From Xanthostigma xanthostigma (lineage: Eukaryota; Arthropoda; Insecta; Raphidioptera; Raphidiidae), in the NCBI GenBank assembly GCA_963575645.1, contig OY754470.1:32160501-32224500 (forward strand): a DNA stretch of 64,000 nt, given 5' to 3'. A program made the position numbers and the translations under genes. Under the pieces are notes generated by a model, which searched no databases, was not told the origin of the DNA, and saw nothing but the letters and a program-made list of their open reading frames with translations. Positions within the stretch are counted from its first letter, which is position 1; the number at the start of each line of letters is the position of its first letter. Positions 12,841 through 26,016 of this stretch are shown piece after piece.

Positions 12841-14320
12841 GGTAAGTCTATTTACACTATAACATTCAGGTTTGGATCATTCTCTCATAAGAAAATGCAA
12901 ACTGCATATTTACTATCATTTTAACGCATACAAGCAGTTTTTACATGCTTTATGACAATTAGGTGCAAATGAGTCTTTATAGGCAAAATTGCTTTATTTC
13001 ATGAGGGTAAGTCTATTTACACTAAAACATTCAGGTTTGGATCATTCTCTCATAAGAAAATGCAAACTGCATATTTACTATCATTTTCACGCAGACAAGC
13101 AGTTTTCACATGTTTTACGCAATTAGGTGGAAATAAGTTCTTAAAGACAAAATTGTTTTATTCCACAAAGGTATGTCTACTTTCACTATATATTCAGGTT
13201 TGGATCATTCTCTCATAAGAAAATGCAAACTGCATATTAACCATTATTTTAACGCAGACAAGCAGTTTTTACATGCTTCACGACAATTGCGTGCAAATGA
13301 GTCCTTAAGGGCAAAATTGCGTTATTTTACAAAGGTAAGTCTATTTTCACTATAACATTCAGGTTTGGATCATTCTCTCATAAGAAAATGCAAACTGCAT
13401 ATTAACCATTATTTTAACGCAACAAGCAGTTTTTACATGCTTTACGACAATTAGGTGCAAATGAGTCCTTATAGGCAAAATTGTTTTATTTCACAAAGGT
13501 AAGTCTACTTTCACTATAATATTCAGGGTTGGATCATTCTCTCATAAAAAATGCAAATTGCATATTAACCATTATTTTAACGCAGACAAGCAGTTTTTAC
13601 ATGCTTCACGACAATTGCGTGCAAATGAGTCCTTATAAGCAAAATTGCTTTATTTCATGAGAGTAAGTCTATTTACACTATAACATTCAGGTTTGGATCA
13701 TTCTCTCATAAGAAAATGCAAACTGCATATTAACCATTATTTTAACGCAACAAGCAGTTTTTACATGCTTTACGATTATTAGGTGCAAATGAGTCCTTAT
13801 AGGCAAAATTGTTTTATTTCACAAAGGTAAGTCTACTTTCACTATAATATTCAGGGTTGGATCATTCTCTCATAACAAAATGCAAACTGCATATTAACCA
13901 TTATTTTAACGCAGACAAGCAGTTTTTAAATGCTTTACGACAATTAGGTGCAAATGAGTCCTTATAGGCAAAATTGTTTTATTTCACAAAGGTAAGTCTA
14001 CTTTCACTATAATATTCAGGGTTGGATCATTCTCTCATAACAAAATGCAAACTGCATATTAACCATTATTTTAACGCAGACAAGCAGTTTTTACATGCTT
14101 CACGACAATTGTATGCAAATGAGTCCTTATAGGCAAAATTGCTTTATTTTACAAAGGTAAGTCTATTTACACTATAACATTCAGGTTTGGATCATTCTCT
14201 CATAAGGAAATGCAAACAGCATATTAACCATTATTTTAACGCATACAAGCAGTTTTTACATGCTTTATGACAATTAGGGGCAAATGAGTCTTTATAGGCA
14301 AAATTGCTTTATTTCATGAA
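12841..14320 (+). repeat. M9 unit, second tandem copy (1480 bp)
   Basis: This has the same nine-monomer order as 11360-12840 and is one base shorter because a monomer near 13190 reads ctatatattcagg instead of ctataacattcagg. That single loss creates the chance open frame at 13173-13355. The equivalent monomer at 24.87-26.5 kb and in copy 3 lacks the deletion, so it postdates duplication of the block or was corrected elsewhere. Confidence 0.87.
13173..13355 (+). other. chance 60-codon open frame, not a gene
   Basis: The frame starts at ATG in ggtatgtct and ends at TAA in ttcactataac of the next monomer. It exists because one base is missing near 13190 (ctatatattc), which joins the ATG frame to the frame that is open across the rest of the monomer. 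It also needs the variant tccttaagggc, which replaces the usual in-frame TAG (tccttatag), and cttcacgac, which replaces the in-frame TGA (ctttatgac). No Kozak-like context, signal or domain is seen, and sister M9 copies lack the frame. I judge it non-coding. Confidence 0.92.
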
Positions 14321-14586
14321 GGTAAGTCTATTTACACTATAACATTCAGGTTTGGATCATTCTCTCATAAGAAAATGCAAACTGCATATTTACTATCATT
14401 TTAACGCATACAAGCAGTTTTTACATGCTTTATGACAATTAGGTGCAAATGAGTCTTTATAGGCAAAATTGCTTTATTTCATGAGGGTAAGTCTATTTAC
14501 ACTAAAACATTCAGGTTTGGATCATTCTCTCATAAGAAAATGCAAACTGCATATTTACTATCATTTTCACGCAGACAAGCAGTTTT
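14321..14586 (+). repeat. truncated third M9 copy with deletion junction
   Basis: M9 monomer 1 and half of monomer 2 are present. At 14587 the sequence switches from the expected ttttcacatgttttacg to tttttacatgcttcacg with attgtatgc, which is M9 monomer 8. About six monomers are therefore missing, the join lying in the shared gcagacaagcag segment. Monomer 9 then follows with aaacagcatttt, leading into the acacaag monomer near 15063. The same junction occurs near 27763 and 40286, so it predates spread of the super-repeat. Confidence 0.82.
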
Positions 14587-15814
14587 TACATGCTTCACGA
14601 CAATTGTATGCAAATGAGTCCTTATAGGCAAAATTGCTTTATTTTACAAAGGTAAGTCTATTTACACTATAACATTCAGGTTTGGATCATTCTCTCATAA
14701 GGAAATGCAAACAGCATTTTAACCATTATTTTAACGCATACAAGCAGTTTTTACATGCTTTATGACAATTAGGGGCAAATGAGTCTTTATAGGCAAAATT
14801 GCTTTATTTCATGAAGGTAAGTCTATTTACACTATAACATTCAGGTTTGGATCATTCTCTCATAAGAAAATGTAAACTGCATATTAACCCTTATTTTAAC
14901 GCAGACAAGCAGTTTTTACATGCTTCACGACAATTGCGTGCAAATGAGTCCTTATAGGCAAAATTGCGTTATTTTACAAAGGTAAGTCTATTTTCACTAT
15001 AACATTCAGGTTTAGATCATTCTCTCATAAGAAAATGCAAACTGCATATTAACCATTATTTTAACGCACACAAGCAGTTTTTACATGCTTTATGACAATT
15101 AGGGGCAAATGAGTCCTTTTAGGCAAAATTGCTTTATTTTACAAAGGTAAGTCTATTTACACTATAACATTCAGGTTTGGATCATTCTCTCATAAAAAAT
15201 GCAAACTGCATATTAACCATTATTTTAACGCTGACAAGCAGTTTTTACATGCTTTACGACAATTAGGTGCAAATGAGTCCTTATAGGCAAAAGTGCTTTA
15301 TTTCATGAACGTTAGTCTATTTACACTATAACATTCAGGTTTGGATCATTCTCTCATAAGAAAATGCAAACTGCATATTAACCATTATTTTAACGCTGAC
15401 AAGCAGTTTTTACATGCTTTACGACAATTAGGTGCAAATGAGTCCTTATAGGCAAAATAGCTTTATTTTACAAAGGTAAGTATACTTAAACTATAACATT
15501 CAGATTTGGATCATTCTCTCATAAGAAAATGCAAACTGCATATTAACGATTATTTTAACGCATACAAGCAGTTTTTACAAGCTTTATGACAATTAGGTGC
15601 AAATGAGTCCTTATAGGCAAAATTGCTTTATTTCATGAGGGTTAGTCTATTTACACTATAACATTTAGGTTTGGATCATTCTCTCATAAGAAAATGCAAA
15701 CTGCATATTTACTATCATTTTAACGCACAAACAGTTTTTACATGCTTTATGACAATTAGGTGCAAATGAGTCCTTATAGGCAAAATTGCTTTATTTCATG
15801 AGGGAAATGCTATT

Positions 15815-15978
15815 TTCACTATAACATTCAGGTTTGGATCATTTTCTCATAAGAAAATGCAAGTTCATATTAACCATTATTTTAATGCAGACAAGCAGTT
15901 TTTACATGCTTTATGACAATTAGGGGAAAATGAGTCCTTATAGGCAAAATAGCTTTATTTCATTAAGGTTAAACTATT
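15815..15978 (+). repeat. A-variant monomer (4)
   Basis: Counterpart of 825 at offset 14990; both are followed by aaggttaaactattta. Confidence 0.88.
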
Positions 15979-16638
15979 TACACTATAACATTCAGGTTTG
16001 AATCTCTCTCACATAAGAAAATGCAAACTGCATATTAACCATTATTTTAACGCTGACAAGCAGTTTTTACATGCTTCACGACAATTGCGTCCAAATGAGT
16101 ACTTAAGACCAAAATTGCGATATTTTACAAAGGTAAGTCTATTTTCACTATAACATTCAGGTTTGGATCATTCTCTCATAAGAAAATGCAAACTGCATAT
16201 TAACCATTATTTTAACGCATACAGGCAGTTTTTACATGCTTTATGACAATTTGGGGCAAATGAGTCCTTATAGGCAAAACTGCTTTATTTCATTAAGGTA
16301 AGTCTATTTACACTATAACATTCAGGTTTGGATCATTCTCTCATAAGAAAACGCAAACTGCATATTAACCATTATTTTAACGCTGACAAGCAGTTTTTAC
16401 ATGCTTTACGACAATTAGGTGCAAATGAGTCCTTATAGGCAAAAGTGCTTTATTTCATGAGGGTAAGTCTATTTACACTATAACATTCAGGTTTGGATCA
16501 TTCTCTCATAAGAAAATGCAAACTGCATATTTACTATCATTTTCACGCAGACAAGCAGTTTTTACATGCTTCACGACAATTGCGTGCAAATGAGTCCTTA
16601 TAGGCAAAATTGCTTTATTTTACAAAGGTAAGTCTATT

Positions 16639-16803
16639 TATATTATAACATTCAGGTTTAGATCATTTTCTCAAAAGATAATGCAAACTGATCATTTCCT
16701 ATTATTTTCACGCAGTCAAGCAGTTTTTACATGCTTCACGACAATTGCGTGCAAATGAGTCCTTATAAGCAAAATTGCTTTATTTAATGAGGGTAAGTCT
16801 ATT
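16639..16803 (+). repeat. X monomer, subtype a (5)
   Basis: Counterpart of 1649 at offset 14990. Downstream, a two-monomer loss follows within the agaggcaaatggg monomer near 16930. Confidence 0.9.
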
Positions 16804-19769
16804 TACACTATAACATTCAGGTTTAGATCATTCTCTCATAAGAAAATGCTAACTGCATATTAACCATTATTTTAACGCATACAAGCAGTTTTTACATGCT
16901 TTATGACAATTAGAGGCAAATGGGTCCTTATAGGCAAAATTGCTTTATTTTACAAAGGTAAGTCTATTTACACTATAACATTCAGGTTTGGATCATTCTC
17001 TCATAAGAAAATGCAAACTGCATATTAACCATTATTTTAACGCATACAAGCAGTTTTTACATGCTTTATGACAATTAGGGGCAAATGAGTCCTTATAGGC
17101 AAAATTGCTTTATTTTACAAAGGTAAGTTTACTTAAACTATAACATTCAGGTTTGGATCATTCTCTCATAAGAAAATGCAAACTGCATATTAACCATTAT
17201 TTAAACGCAGACAAGCAGTTTACACATGCTTTACGACAATTAGGTGCAAATGAATCTTTATAAGCAAAATTGCTTTATTTCATGAGGGTAAGTCTATTTA
17301 CACTATAACGTTCAGGTTTGGATCATTCTCTCATAAGAAAATGCAAACTGCATATTTACTATCATTTTCACGCAGACAAGCAGTTTTTACATGCTTCACG
17401 ACAATTGCGTGCAAATGAGTCCTTATAGGCAAAATTGCTTTATTTTACAAAATCAAGTCTATTTACACTATAACATTCAGGTTTGGATCATTCTCTCATA
17501 AGAAAATGCAAACTGCATATTAACTATTATTTTAACGCATACACGCAGTTTTTACAAGCTTTATGACAATTAGGTGCAAATGAGTCCTTATAGGCAAAAT
17601 TGCTTTATTTCATAAGGGTAAGTCTATTTACACTATAACATTCAGGTTTGGATCATTCTCTCATAAGAAAATGCAAACTGCATATTTACTATCATTTTAA
17701 CGCATACAAGCAGTTTTTACATGCTTTATGACAATTAGGTGCAAATGAGTCTTTATAGGCAAAATTGCTTTATTTCATGAGGGTAAGTCTATTTACACTA
17801 AAACATTCAGGTTTGGATCATTCTCTCATAAGAAAATGCAAACTGCATATTTACTATCATTTTCACGCAGACAAGCAGTTTTCACATGTTTTACGCAATT
17901 AGGTGGAAATAAGTTCTTAAAGACAAAATTGTTTTATTCCACAAAGGTATGTCTACTTTCACTATAACATTCAGGTTTGGATCATTCTCTCATAAGAAAA
18001 TGCAAACTGCATATTAACCATTATTTTAACGCAGACAAGCAGTTTTTACATGCTTCACGACAATTGCGTGCAAATGAGTCCTTAAGGGCAAAATTGCGTT
18101 ATTTTACAAAGGTAAGTCTATTTTCACTATAACATTCAGGTTTGGATCATTCTCTCATAAGAAAATGCAAACTGCATATTAACCATTATTTTAACGCAAC
18201 AAGCAGTTTTTACATGCTTTACGACAATTAGGTGCAAATGAGTCCTTATAGGCAAAATTGTTTTATTTCACAAAGGTAAGTCTACTTTCACTATAATATT
18301 CAGGGTTGGATCATTCTCTCATAAAAAATGCAAATTGCATATTAACCATTATTTTAACGCAGACAAGCAGTTTTTACATGCTTCACGACAATTGCGTGCA
18401 AATGAGTCCTTATAAGCAAAATTGCTTTATTTCATGAGAGTAAGTCTATTTACACTATAACATTCAGGTTTGGATCATTCTCTCATAAGAAAATGCAAAC
18501 TGCATATTAACCATTTTTTTAACGCAACAAGCAGTTTTTACATGCTTTACGATTATTAGGTGCAAATGAGTCCTTATAGGCAAAATTGTTTTATTTCACA
18601 AAGGTAAGTCTACTTTCACTATAATATTCAGGGTTAGATCATTCTCTCATAACAAAATGCAAACTGCATATTAACCATTATTTCAACGCAGACAAGCAGT
18701 TTTTAAATGCTTTACGACAATTAGGTGCAAATGAGTCCTTATAGGCAAAATTGTTTTATTTCACAAAGGTAAGTCTACTTTCACTATAATATTCAGGGTT
18801 GGATCATTCTCTCATAACAAAATGCAAACTGCATATTAACCATTATTTTAACGCAGACAAGCAGTTTTTACATGCTTCACGACAATTGTATGCAAATGAG
18901 TCCTTATAGGCAAAATTGCTTTATTTTACAAAGGTAAGTCTATTTACACTATAACATTCAGGTTTGGATCATTCTCTCATAAGGAAATGCAAACAGCATA
19001 TTAACCATTATTTTAACGCATACAAGCAGTTTTTACATGCTTTATGACAATTAGGGGCAAATGAGTCTTTATAGGCAAAATTGCTTTATTTCATGAAGGT
19101 AAGTCTATTTACACTATAACATTCAGGTTTGGATCATTCTCTCATAAGAAAATGTAAACTGCATATTAACCCTTATTTTAACTCAGACAAGCAGTTTTTA
19201 CATGCTTCACGACAATTGCGTGCAAATGAGTCCTTATAGGCAAAAAAGCGTTATTTTACAAAGGTAAGTCTATTTTCACTATAACATTCAGGTTTGGATC
19301 ATTCTCTCATAAGAAAATGCAAACTGCATATTAACCATTATTTTAACGCACACAAGCAGTTTTTACATGCTTTATGACAATTAGGGGCAAATGAGTCCTT
19401 TTAGGCAAAATAGCTTTATTTTACAAAGGTAAGTATACTTAAACTATAACATTCAGGTTTGGATCATTCTCTCATAAGAAAATGCAAACTGCATATTTAC
19501 TATCATTTTAACGCATACAAGCAGTTTTTACAAGCTTTATGACAATTCGGTGCAAATGAGTCCTTATAGGCAAAATTGCTTTATTTCATGAGGGTTAGTC
19601 TATTTACACTATAACATTTAGGTTTGGATCATTCTCTCATAAGAAAATGCAAACTGCATATTTACTATCATTTTAACGCATACAAACAGTTTTTACATGC
19701 TTTATGACAATTAGGTGCAAATGAGTCCTTATAGGCAAAATTGCTTTATTTCATGAGGGTAATGCTATT

Positions 19770-19933
19770 TTCACTATAACATTCAGGTTTGGATCATTTT
19801 CTCATAAGAAAATGCAAGTTCATATTAACCATTATTTTAATGCAGACAAGCAGTTTTTACATGCTTTATGACAATTAGGGGCAAATGAGTCCTTATAGGC
19901 AAAATAGCTTTATTTCATTAAGGTTAGTCTATT
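19770..19933 (+). repeat. A-variant monomer (5)
   Basis: Counterpart of 6922 at offset 12848. Its copy 2 equivalent near 33772 has been restored to the common sequence in the middle. Confidence 0.88.
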
Positions 19934-20582
19934 TACACTATAACATTCAGGTTTGAATCTCTCTCACATAAGAAAATGCAAACTGCATATTAACCATTAT
20001 TTTAACGCTGACAAGCAGTTTTTACATGCTTCACGACAATTGCGTGCAAATGAGTACTTAAGACCAAAATCGCGTTATTTTACAAAGGTAAGTCTATTTT
20101 CACTATAACATTCAGGTTTGGATCATTCTCTCATAAGAAAATGCAAACTGCATATTAACCATTATTTTAACGCATACAGGCAGTTTTTACATGCTTTATG
20201 ACAATTTGGGGCAAATGAGTCCTTATAGGCAAAATTGCTTTATTTCATTAAGGTAAGTCTATTTACACTATAACATTCAGGTTTGGATCATTCTCTCATA
20301 AGAAAACGCAAACTGCATATTAACCATTATTTTAACGCTGACAAGCAGTTTTTACATGCTTTACGACAATTAGGTGCAAATGAGTCCTTATAGGCAAAAG
20401 TGCTTTATTTCATGAGGGTAAGTCTATTTACACTATAACATTCAGGTTTGGATCATTCTCTCATAAGAAAATGCAAACTGCATATTAACTATCATTTTCA
20501 CGCAGACAAGCAGTTTTCACATGTTTTACCACAATAAGGTGAAAATATATCCTTAAAGGCAAAATTGTTTTATTCCACAAAG

Positions 20583-21545
20583 GTATGTCTACTTTCACTA
20601 TAACATTCAGATTTGGATCATTCTCTCATAAGAAAATGCAAACTGCATATTAACCATTATTTTAACGCAGACAAGCAGTTTTTACATGCTTCACGACAAT
20701 TGCGTGCAAATGAGTCCTTAAGGGCAAAATTGCGTTATTTTACAAAGGTAAGTCTATTTTCACTATAACATTCAGGTTTGGATCATTCTCTCATAAGAAA
20801 ATGCAAACTGCATATTAACCATTATTTTAACGCAACAAGCAGTTTTTACATGCTTTACGACAATTAGGTGCAAATGAGTCCTTATAGGCAAAATTGTTTT
20901 ATTTCAAAAAGGTAAGTCTACTTTCACTATAATATTCAGGGTTGGATCATTCTCTCATAAAAAATGCAAATTGCATATTAACCATTATTTTAACGCAGAC
21001 AAGCAGTTTTTACATGCTTCACGACAATTGCGTGCAAATGAGTCCTTATAAGCAAAATTGCTTTATTTCATGAGAGTAAGTCTATTTACACTATAACATT
21101 CAGGTTTGGATCATTCTCTCATAAGAAAATGCAAACTGCATATTAACCATTATTTTAACGCAACAAGCAGTTTTTACATGCTTTACGATTATTAGGTGCA
21201 AATGAGTCCTTATAGGCAAAATTGTTTTATTTCACAAAGGTAAGTCTACTTTCATTATAATATTCAGGGTTGGATCATTCTCTCATAACAAAATGCAAAC
21301 TGCATATTAACCATTATTTTAACGCAGACAAGCAGTTTTTAAATGCTTTACGACAATTAGGTGCAAATGAGTCCTTATAGGCAAAATTGTTTTATTTCAC
21401 AAAGGTAAGTCTACTTTCACTATAATATTCAGGGTTGGATCATTCTCTCATAACAAAATGCAAACTGCATATTAACCATTATTTTAACGCAGACAAGCAG
21501 TTTTTACATGCTTCACGACAATTGTATGCAAATGAGTCCTTATAG
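20583..21545 (+). repeat. partial M9 module re-entered through a hybrid monomer
   Basis: The sequence follows M9 from its third monomer and matches 24866-25820 at offset 4283, including ttcattataatattc. It is entered through a hybrid monomer at about 20440-20600 and leaves near 21530 into the 8357-type segment. The entry point is the same place in the module as the left edge of super-repeat copy 3 (37390). Confidence 0.72.
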
Positions 21546-22239
21546 GCAAAATTGCTTTATTTTACAAAGGTAAGTCTATTTACACTATAACATTCAGGTT
21601 TGGATCATTCTCTCATAAGAAAATGCAAACTGCATATTAACTATTATTTTAACGCATACACGCAGATTTTACAAGCTTTATGACAATTAGGTGCAAATGA
21701 GTCCTTATAGGCAAAATTGCATTATTTCATGAGGGTAAGTCTATTTACACTATAACATTCAGGTTTGGATCATTCTCTCATAAGAAAATGCAAACTGCAT
21801 ATTTACTATCATTTTAACGCATACAAGCAGTTTTTACATGCTTTATGACAATTAGGTGCAAATGAGTCTTTATAGGCAAAATTGCTTTATTTCATGAGGG
21901 TAAGCCTATTTACGCTAAAACATTCAGGTTTGGATCATTCTCTCATAAGAAAATGCAAACTGCATATTTACTATCATTTTCACGCAGACAAGCAGTTTTC
22001 ACATGTTTTACGCAATTAGGTGGAAATAAGTTCTTAAAGACAAAATTGTTTTATTCCACAAAGGTATGTCTACTTTCACTATAACATTCAGGTTTGGATC
22101 ATTCTCTCATAAGAAAATGCAAACTGCATATTAACCATTATTTTAACGCAGACAAGCAGTTTTTACATGCTTCACGACAATTGCGTGCAAATGAGTCCTT
22201 AAGGGCAAAATTGCGTTATTTTACAAAGGTAAGTCTATT

Positions 22240-22403
22240 TTCACTATAACATTCAGGTTTGGATCATTCTCTCATTAGAAAATGCAAGTTCATATTAACC
22301 ATTATTTTAATGCAGACAAGCAGTTTTTACATGCTTTATGACAATTAGGGGCAAATGAGTCCTTATAGGCAAAATAGCTTTATTTCATTAAGGTTATACT
22401 ATT
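22240..22403 (+). repeat. A-variant monomer with different left half (6)
   Basis: Counterpart of 9064 at offset 13176, with the same ctctcattag join, followed by aaggttatactattta in both. Confidence 0.88.
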
Positions 22404-23228
22404 TACACTATAACATTCAGGTTTGAATCTCTCTCACATAAGAAAATGCAAACTGCATATTAACCATTATTTTAACGCTGACAAGCAGTTTTTACATGCT
22501 TCACGACAATTGCGTGCAAATGAGTACTTAAGACCAAAATTGCGATATTTTACAAAGGTAAGTCTATTTTCACTATAACATTCAGGTTTGGATCATTCTC
22601 TCATAAGAAAATGCAAACTGCATATTAACCATTATTTTAACGCATACAGGCAGTTTTTACATGCTTTATGACAATTTGGGGCAAATGAGTCCTTATAGGC
22701 AAAATTGCTTTATTTCATTAAGGTAAGTCTATTTACACTATAACATTCAGGTTTGGATCATTCTCTCATAAGAAAACGCAAACTGCATATTAACCATTAT
22801 TTTAACGCTGACAAGCAGTTTTTACATGCTTTACGACAACTAGGTGCAAATGAGTCCTTATAGGCAAAAGTGCTTTATTTCATGAGGGTAAGTCTATTTA
22901 CACTATAACATTCAGGTTTGGATCATTCTCTCATAAGAAAATGCAAACTGCATATTAACTATCATTTTCACGCAGACAAGCAGTTTTCACATGTTTTACG
23001 ACAATAAGGTGGAAATAGGTCCTTAAAGGCAAAATTGTTTAATTTCACAAAGGTAAGTCTACTTTCACTATAATATTCAGGGTTGGATCATTCTCTCATA
23101 AGAAAATGCAAACTGCATATTAACCATTATTTTAACGCAGACAAGCAGTTTTTAAATGCTTCACGACAATTGCGTGCAAATGAGTCCTTATAGGCAAAAT
23201 TGCTTTATTTTACAAAGGTAAGTCTATT

Positions 23229-23393
23229 TATATTATAACATTCAGGTTTAGATCATTTTCTCAAAAGATAATGCAAACTGATCATTTCCTATTATTTTCA
23301 CGCAGTCAAGCAGTTTTTACATGCTTCACGACAATTGCGTGCAAATGAGTCCTTATAAGCAAAATTGCTTTATTTAATGAGGGTAAGTCTATT
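23229..23393 (+). repeat. X monomer, subtype a (6)
   Basis: Counterpart of 10053 at offset 13176. It keeps the usual right neighbour, here with a private ctaactacat. Confidence 0.9.
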
Positions 23394-24535
23394 TACACTA
23401 TAACATTCAGGTTTAGATCATTCTCTCATAAGAAAATGCTAACTACATATTAACCATTATTTTAACGCATACAAGCAGTTTTTACATGCTTTATGACAAT
23501 TAGAGGCAAATGGGTCCTTATAGGCAAAATTGCTTTATTTCATGAAGGTTAGTCTATTTACACTATAACATTCAGGTTTGGATCATTCTCTCATAAGAAA
23601 ATGCAAACTGCATATTAACCATTATTTTAACGCAACAAGCAGTTTTTACATGCTTCACGACAATTAGGTGCAAATGAGTCCTTATAGGCAAAATTGCTTT
23701 ATTTCATGAGGGTAAGTCTATTTACACTATAACTTTCAGGTTTGGATCATTCTCTCATAAGAAAATGCAAACTGCATATTTACTATCATTTTCACGCAGA
23801 CAAGCAGTTTTTACATGCTTCACGACAATTGCGTGCAAATGAGTCCTTATAGGCAAAATTGCTTTATTTTACAAAAGTAAGTCTATTTACACTATAACAT
23901 TCAGGTTTGGATCATTCTCTCATAAGAAAATGCAAACTGCATATTAACCATTATTTTAACGCATACAAGCAGTTTTTACATGCTTTATGACAATTAGGGG
24001 CAAATGAGTCCTTATAGGCAAAATTGCTTTATTTTACAAAGGTAAGTTTACTTAAACTATAACATTCAGGTTTGGATCATTCTCTCATAAGAAAATGCAA
24101 ACTGCATATTAACCATTATTTAAACGCAGACAAGCAGTTTTCACATGCTTTACGACAATTAGGTGCAAATGAATATTTATAAGCAAAATTGCTTTATTTC
24201 ATGAGGGTAAGTCTATTTACACTATAACGTTCAGGTTTGGATCATTCTCTCATAAGAAAATGCAAACTGCATATTTACTATCATTTTCACGCAGACAAGC
24301 AGTTTTTACATGCTTCACGACAATTGCGTGCAAATGAGTCCTTATAGGCAAAATTGCTTTATTTTACAAAATCAAGTCTATTTACACTATAACATTCAGG
24401 TTTGGATCATTCTCTCATAAAAAAATGCAAACTGCATATTAACTATTATTTTAACGCATACACGCAGTTTTTACAAGCTTTATGACAATTAGGTGCAAAT
24501 GAGTCCTTATAGGCAAAATTGCTTTATTTCATGAG

Positions 24536-26016
24536 GGTAAGTCTATTTACACTATAACATTCAGGTTTGGATCATTCTCTCATAAGAAAATGCAAACTGC
24601 ATATTTACTATCATTTTAACGCATACAAGCAGTTTTTACATGCTTTATGACAATTAGGTGCAAATGAGTCTTTATAGGCAAAATTGCTTTATTTCATGAG
24701 GGTAAGTCTATTTACACTAAAACATTCAGGTTTGGATCATTCTCTCATAAGAAAATGCAAACTGCATATTTACTATCATTTTCACGCAGACAAGCAGTTT
24801 TCACATGTTTTACGCAATTAGGTGGAAATAAGTTCTTAAAGACAAAATTGTTTTATTCCACAAAGGTATGTCTACTTTCACTATAACATTCAGGTTTGGA
24901 TCATTCTCTCATAAGAAAATGCAAACTGCATATTAACCATTATTTTAACGCAGACAAGCAGTTTTTACATGCTTCACGACAATTGCGTGCAAATGAGTCC
25001 TTAAGGGCAAAATTGCGTTATTTTACAAAGGTAAGTCTATTTTCACTATAACATTCAGGTTTGGATCATTCTCTCATAAGAAAATGCAAACTGCATATTA
25101 ACCATTATTTTAACGCAACAAGCAGTTTTTACATGCTTTACGACAATTAGGTGCAAATGAGTCCTTATAGGCAAAATTGTTTTATTTCACAAAGGTAAGT
25201 CTACTTTCACTATAATATTCAGGGTTGGATCATTCTCTCATAAAAAATGCAAATTGCATATTAACCATTATTTTAACGCAGACAAGCAGTTTTTACATGC
25301 TTCACGACAATTGCGTGCAAATGAGTCCTTATAAGCAAAATTGCTTTATTTCATGAGAGTAAGTCTATTTACACTATAACATTCAGGTTTGGATCATTCT
25401 CTCATAAGAAAATGCAAACTGCATATTAACCATTATTTTAACGCAACAAGCAGTTTTTACATGCTTTACGATTATTAGGTGCAAATGAGTCCTTATAGGC
25501 AAAATTGTTTTATTTCACAAAGGTAAGTCTACTTTCATTATAATATTCAGGGTTGGATCATTCTCTCATAACAAAATGCAAACTGCATATTAACCATTAT
25601 TTTAACGCAGACAAGCAGTTTTTAAATGCTTTACGACAATTAGGTGCAAATGAGTCCTTATAGGCAAAATTGTTTTATTTCACAAAGGTAAGTCTACTTT
25701 CACTATAATATTCAGGGTTGGATCATTCTCTCATAACAAAATGCAAACTGCATATTAACCATTATTTTAACGCAGACAAGCAGTTTTTACATGCTTCACG
25801 ACAATTGTATGCAAATGAGTCCTTATAGGCAAAATTGCTTTATTTTACAAAGGTAAGTCTATTTACACTATAACATTCAGGTTTGGATCATTCTCTCATA
25901 AGGAAATGCAAACAGCATATTAACCATTATTTTAACGCATACAAGCAGTTTTTACATGCTTTATGACAATTAGGGGCAAATGAGTCTTTATAGGCAAAAT
26001 TGCTTTATTTCATGAA
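24536..26016 (+). repeat. M9 unit, super-repeat copy 1/2 boundary, first copy
   Basis: This is the counterpart of 11360 at offset 13176. It includes ttcattataatattc near 25536, where most M9 copies have ttcactataatattc; the same variant is at 21248 and near 38058, linking those copies by descent. The super-repeat copy 2 edge (24867) falls within its second monomer. Confidence 0.84.

Larger units (their letters stand above)
11691..24866 (+). repeat. super-repeat copy 1 (13,176 bp, about 80 monomers)
   Basis: Positions 11691 to about 16508 match copy 2 from 24867 at offset 13176-13179. The offset rises by 1 after the base deleted near 13190 and by 2 after a 2-bp loss near 15726. It then rises by about one monomer (X at 16690 against 30034), and by 329 bp at about 16930 and again near 19400, marking two 2-monomer losses relative to copy 2. 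Near 20540-20583 collinearity with copy 2 ends inside a hybrid monomer and the sequence re-enters the M9 module. From about 21533 it repeats the segment starting at 8357. The unit is thus a rearranged relative of copies 2 and 3. Confidence 0.75.

Noticed and set aside
13173-13355. 60-codon open reading frame as a possible small gene
   Set aside because: It is made of satellite sequence, opened by one base deletion in one of many near-identical monomers. Sister copies have stops or a shifted frame, and no coding signal is visible.
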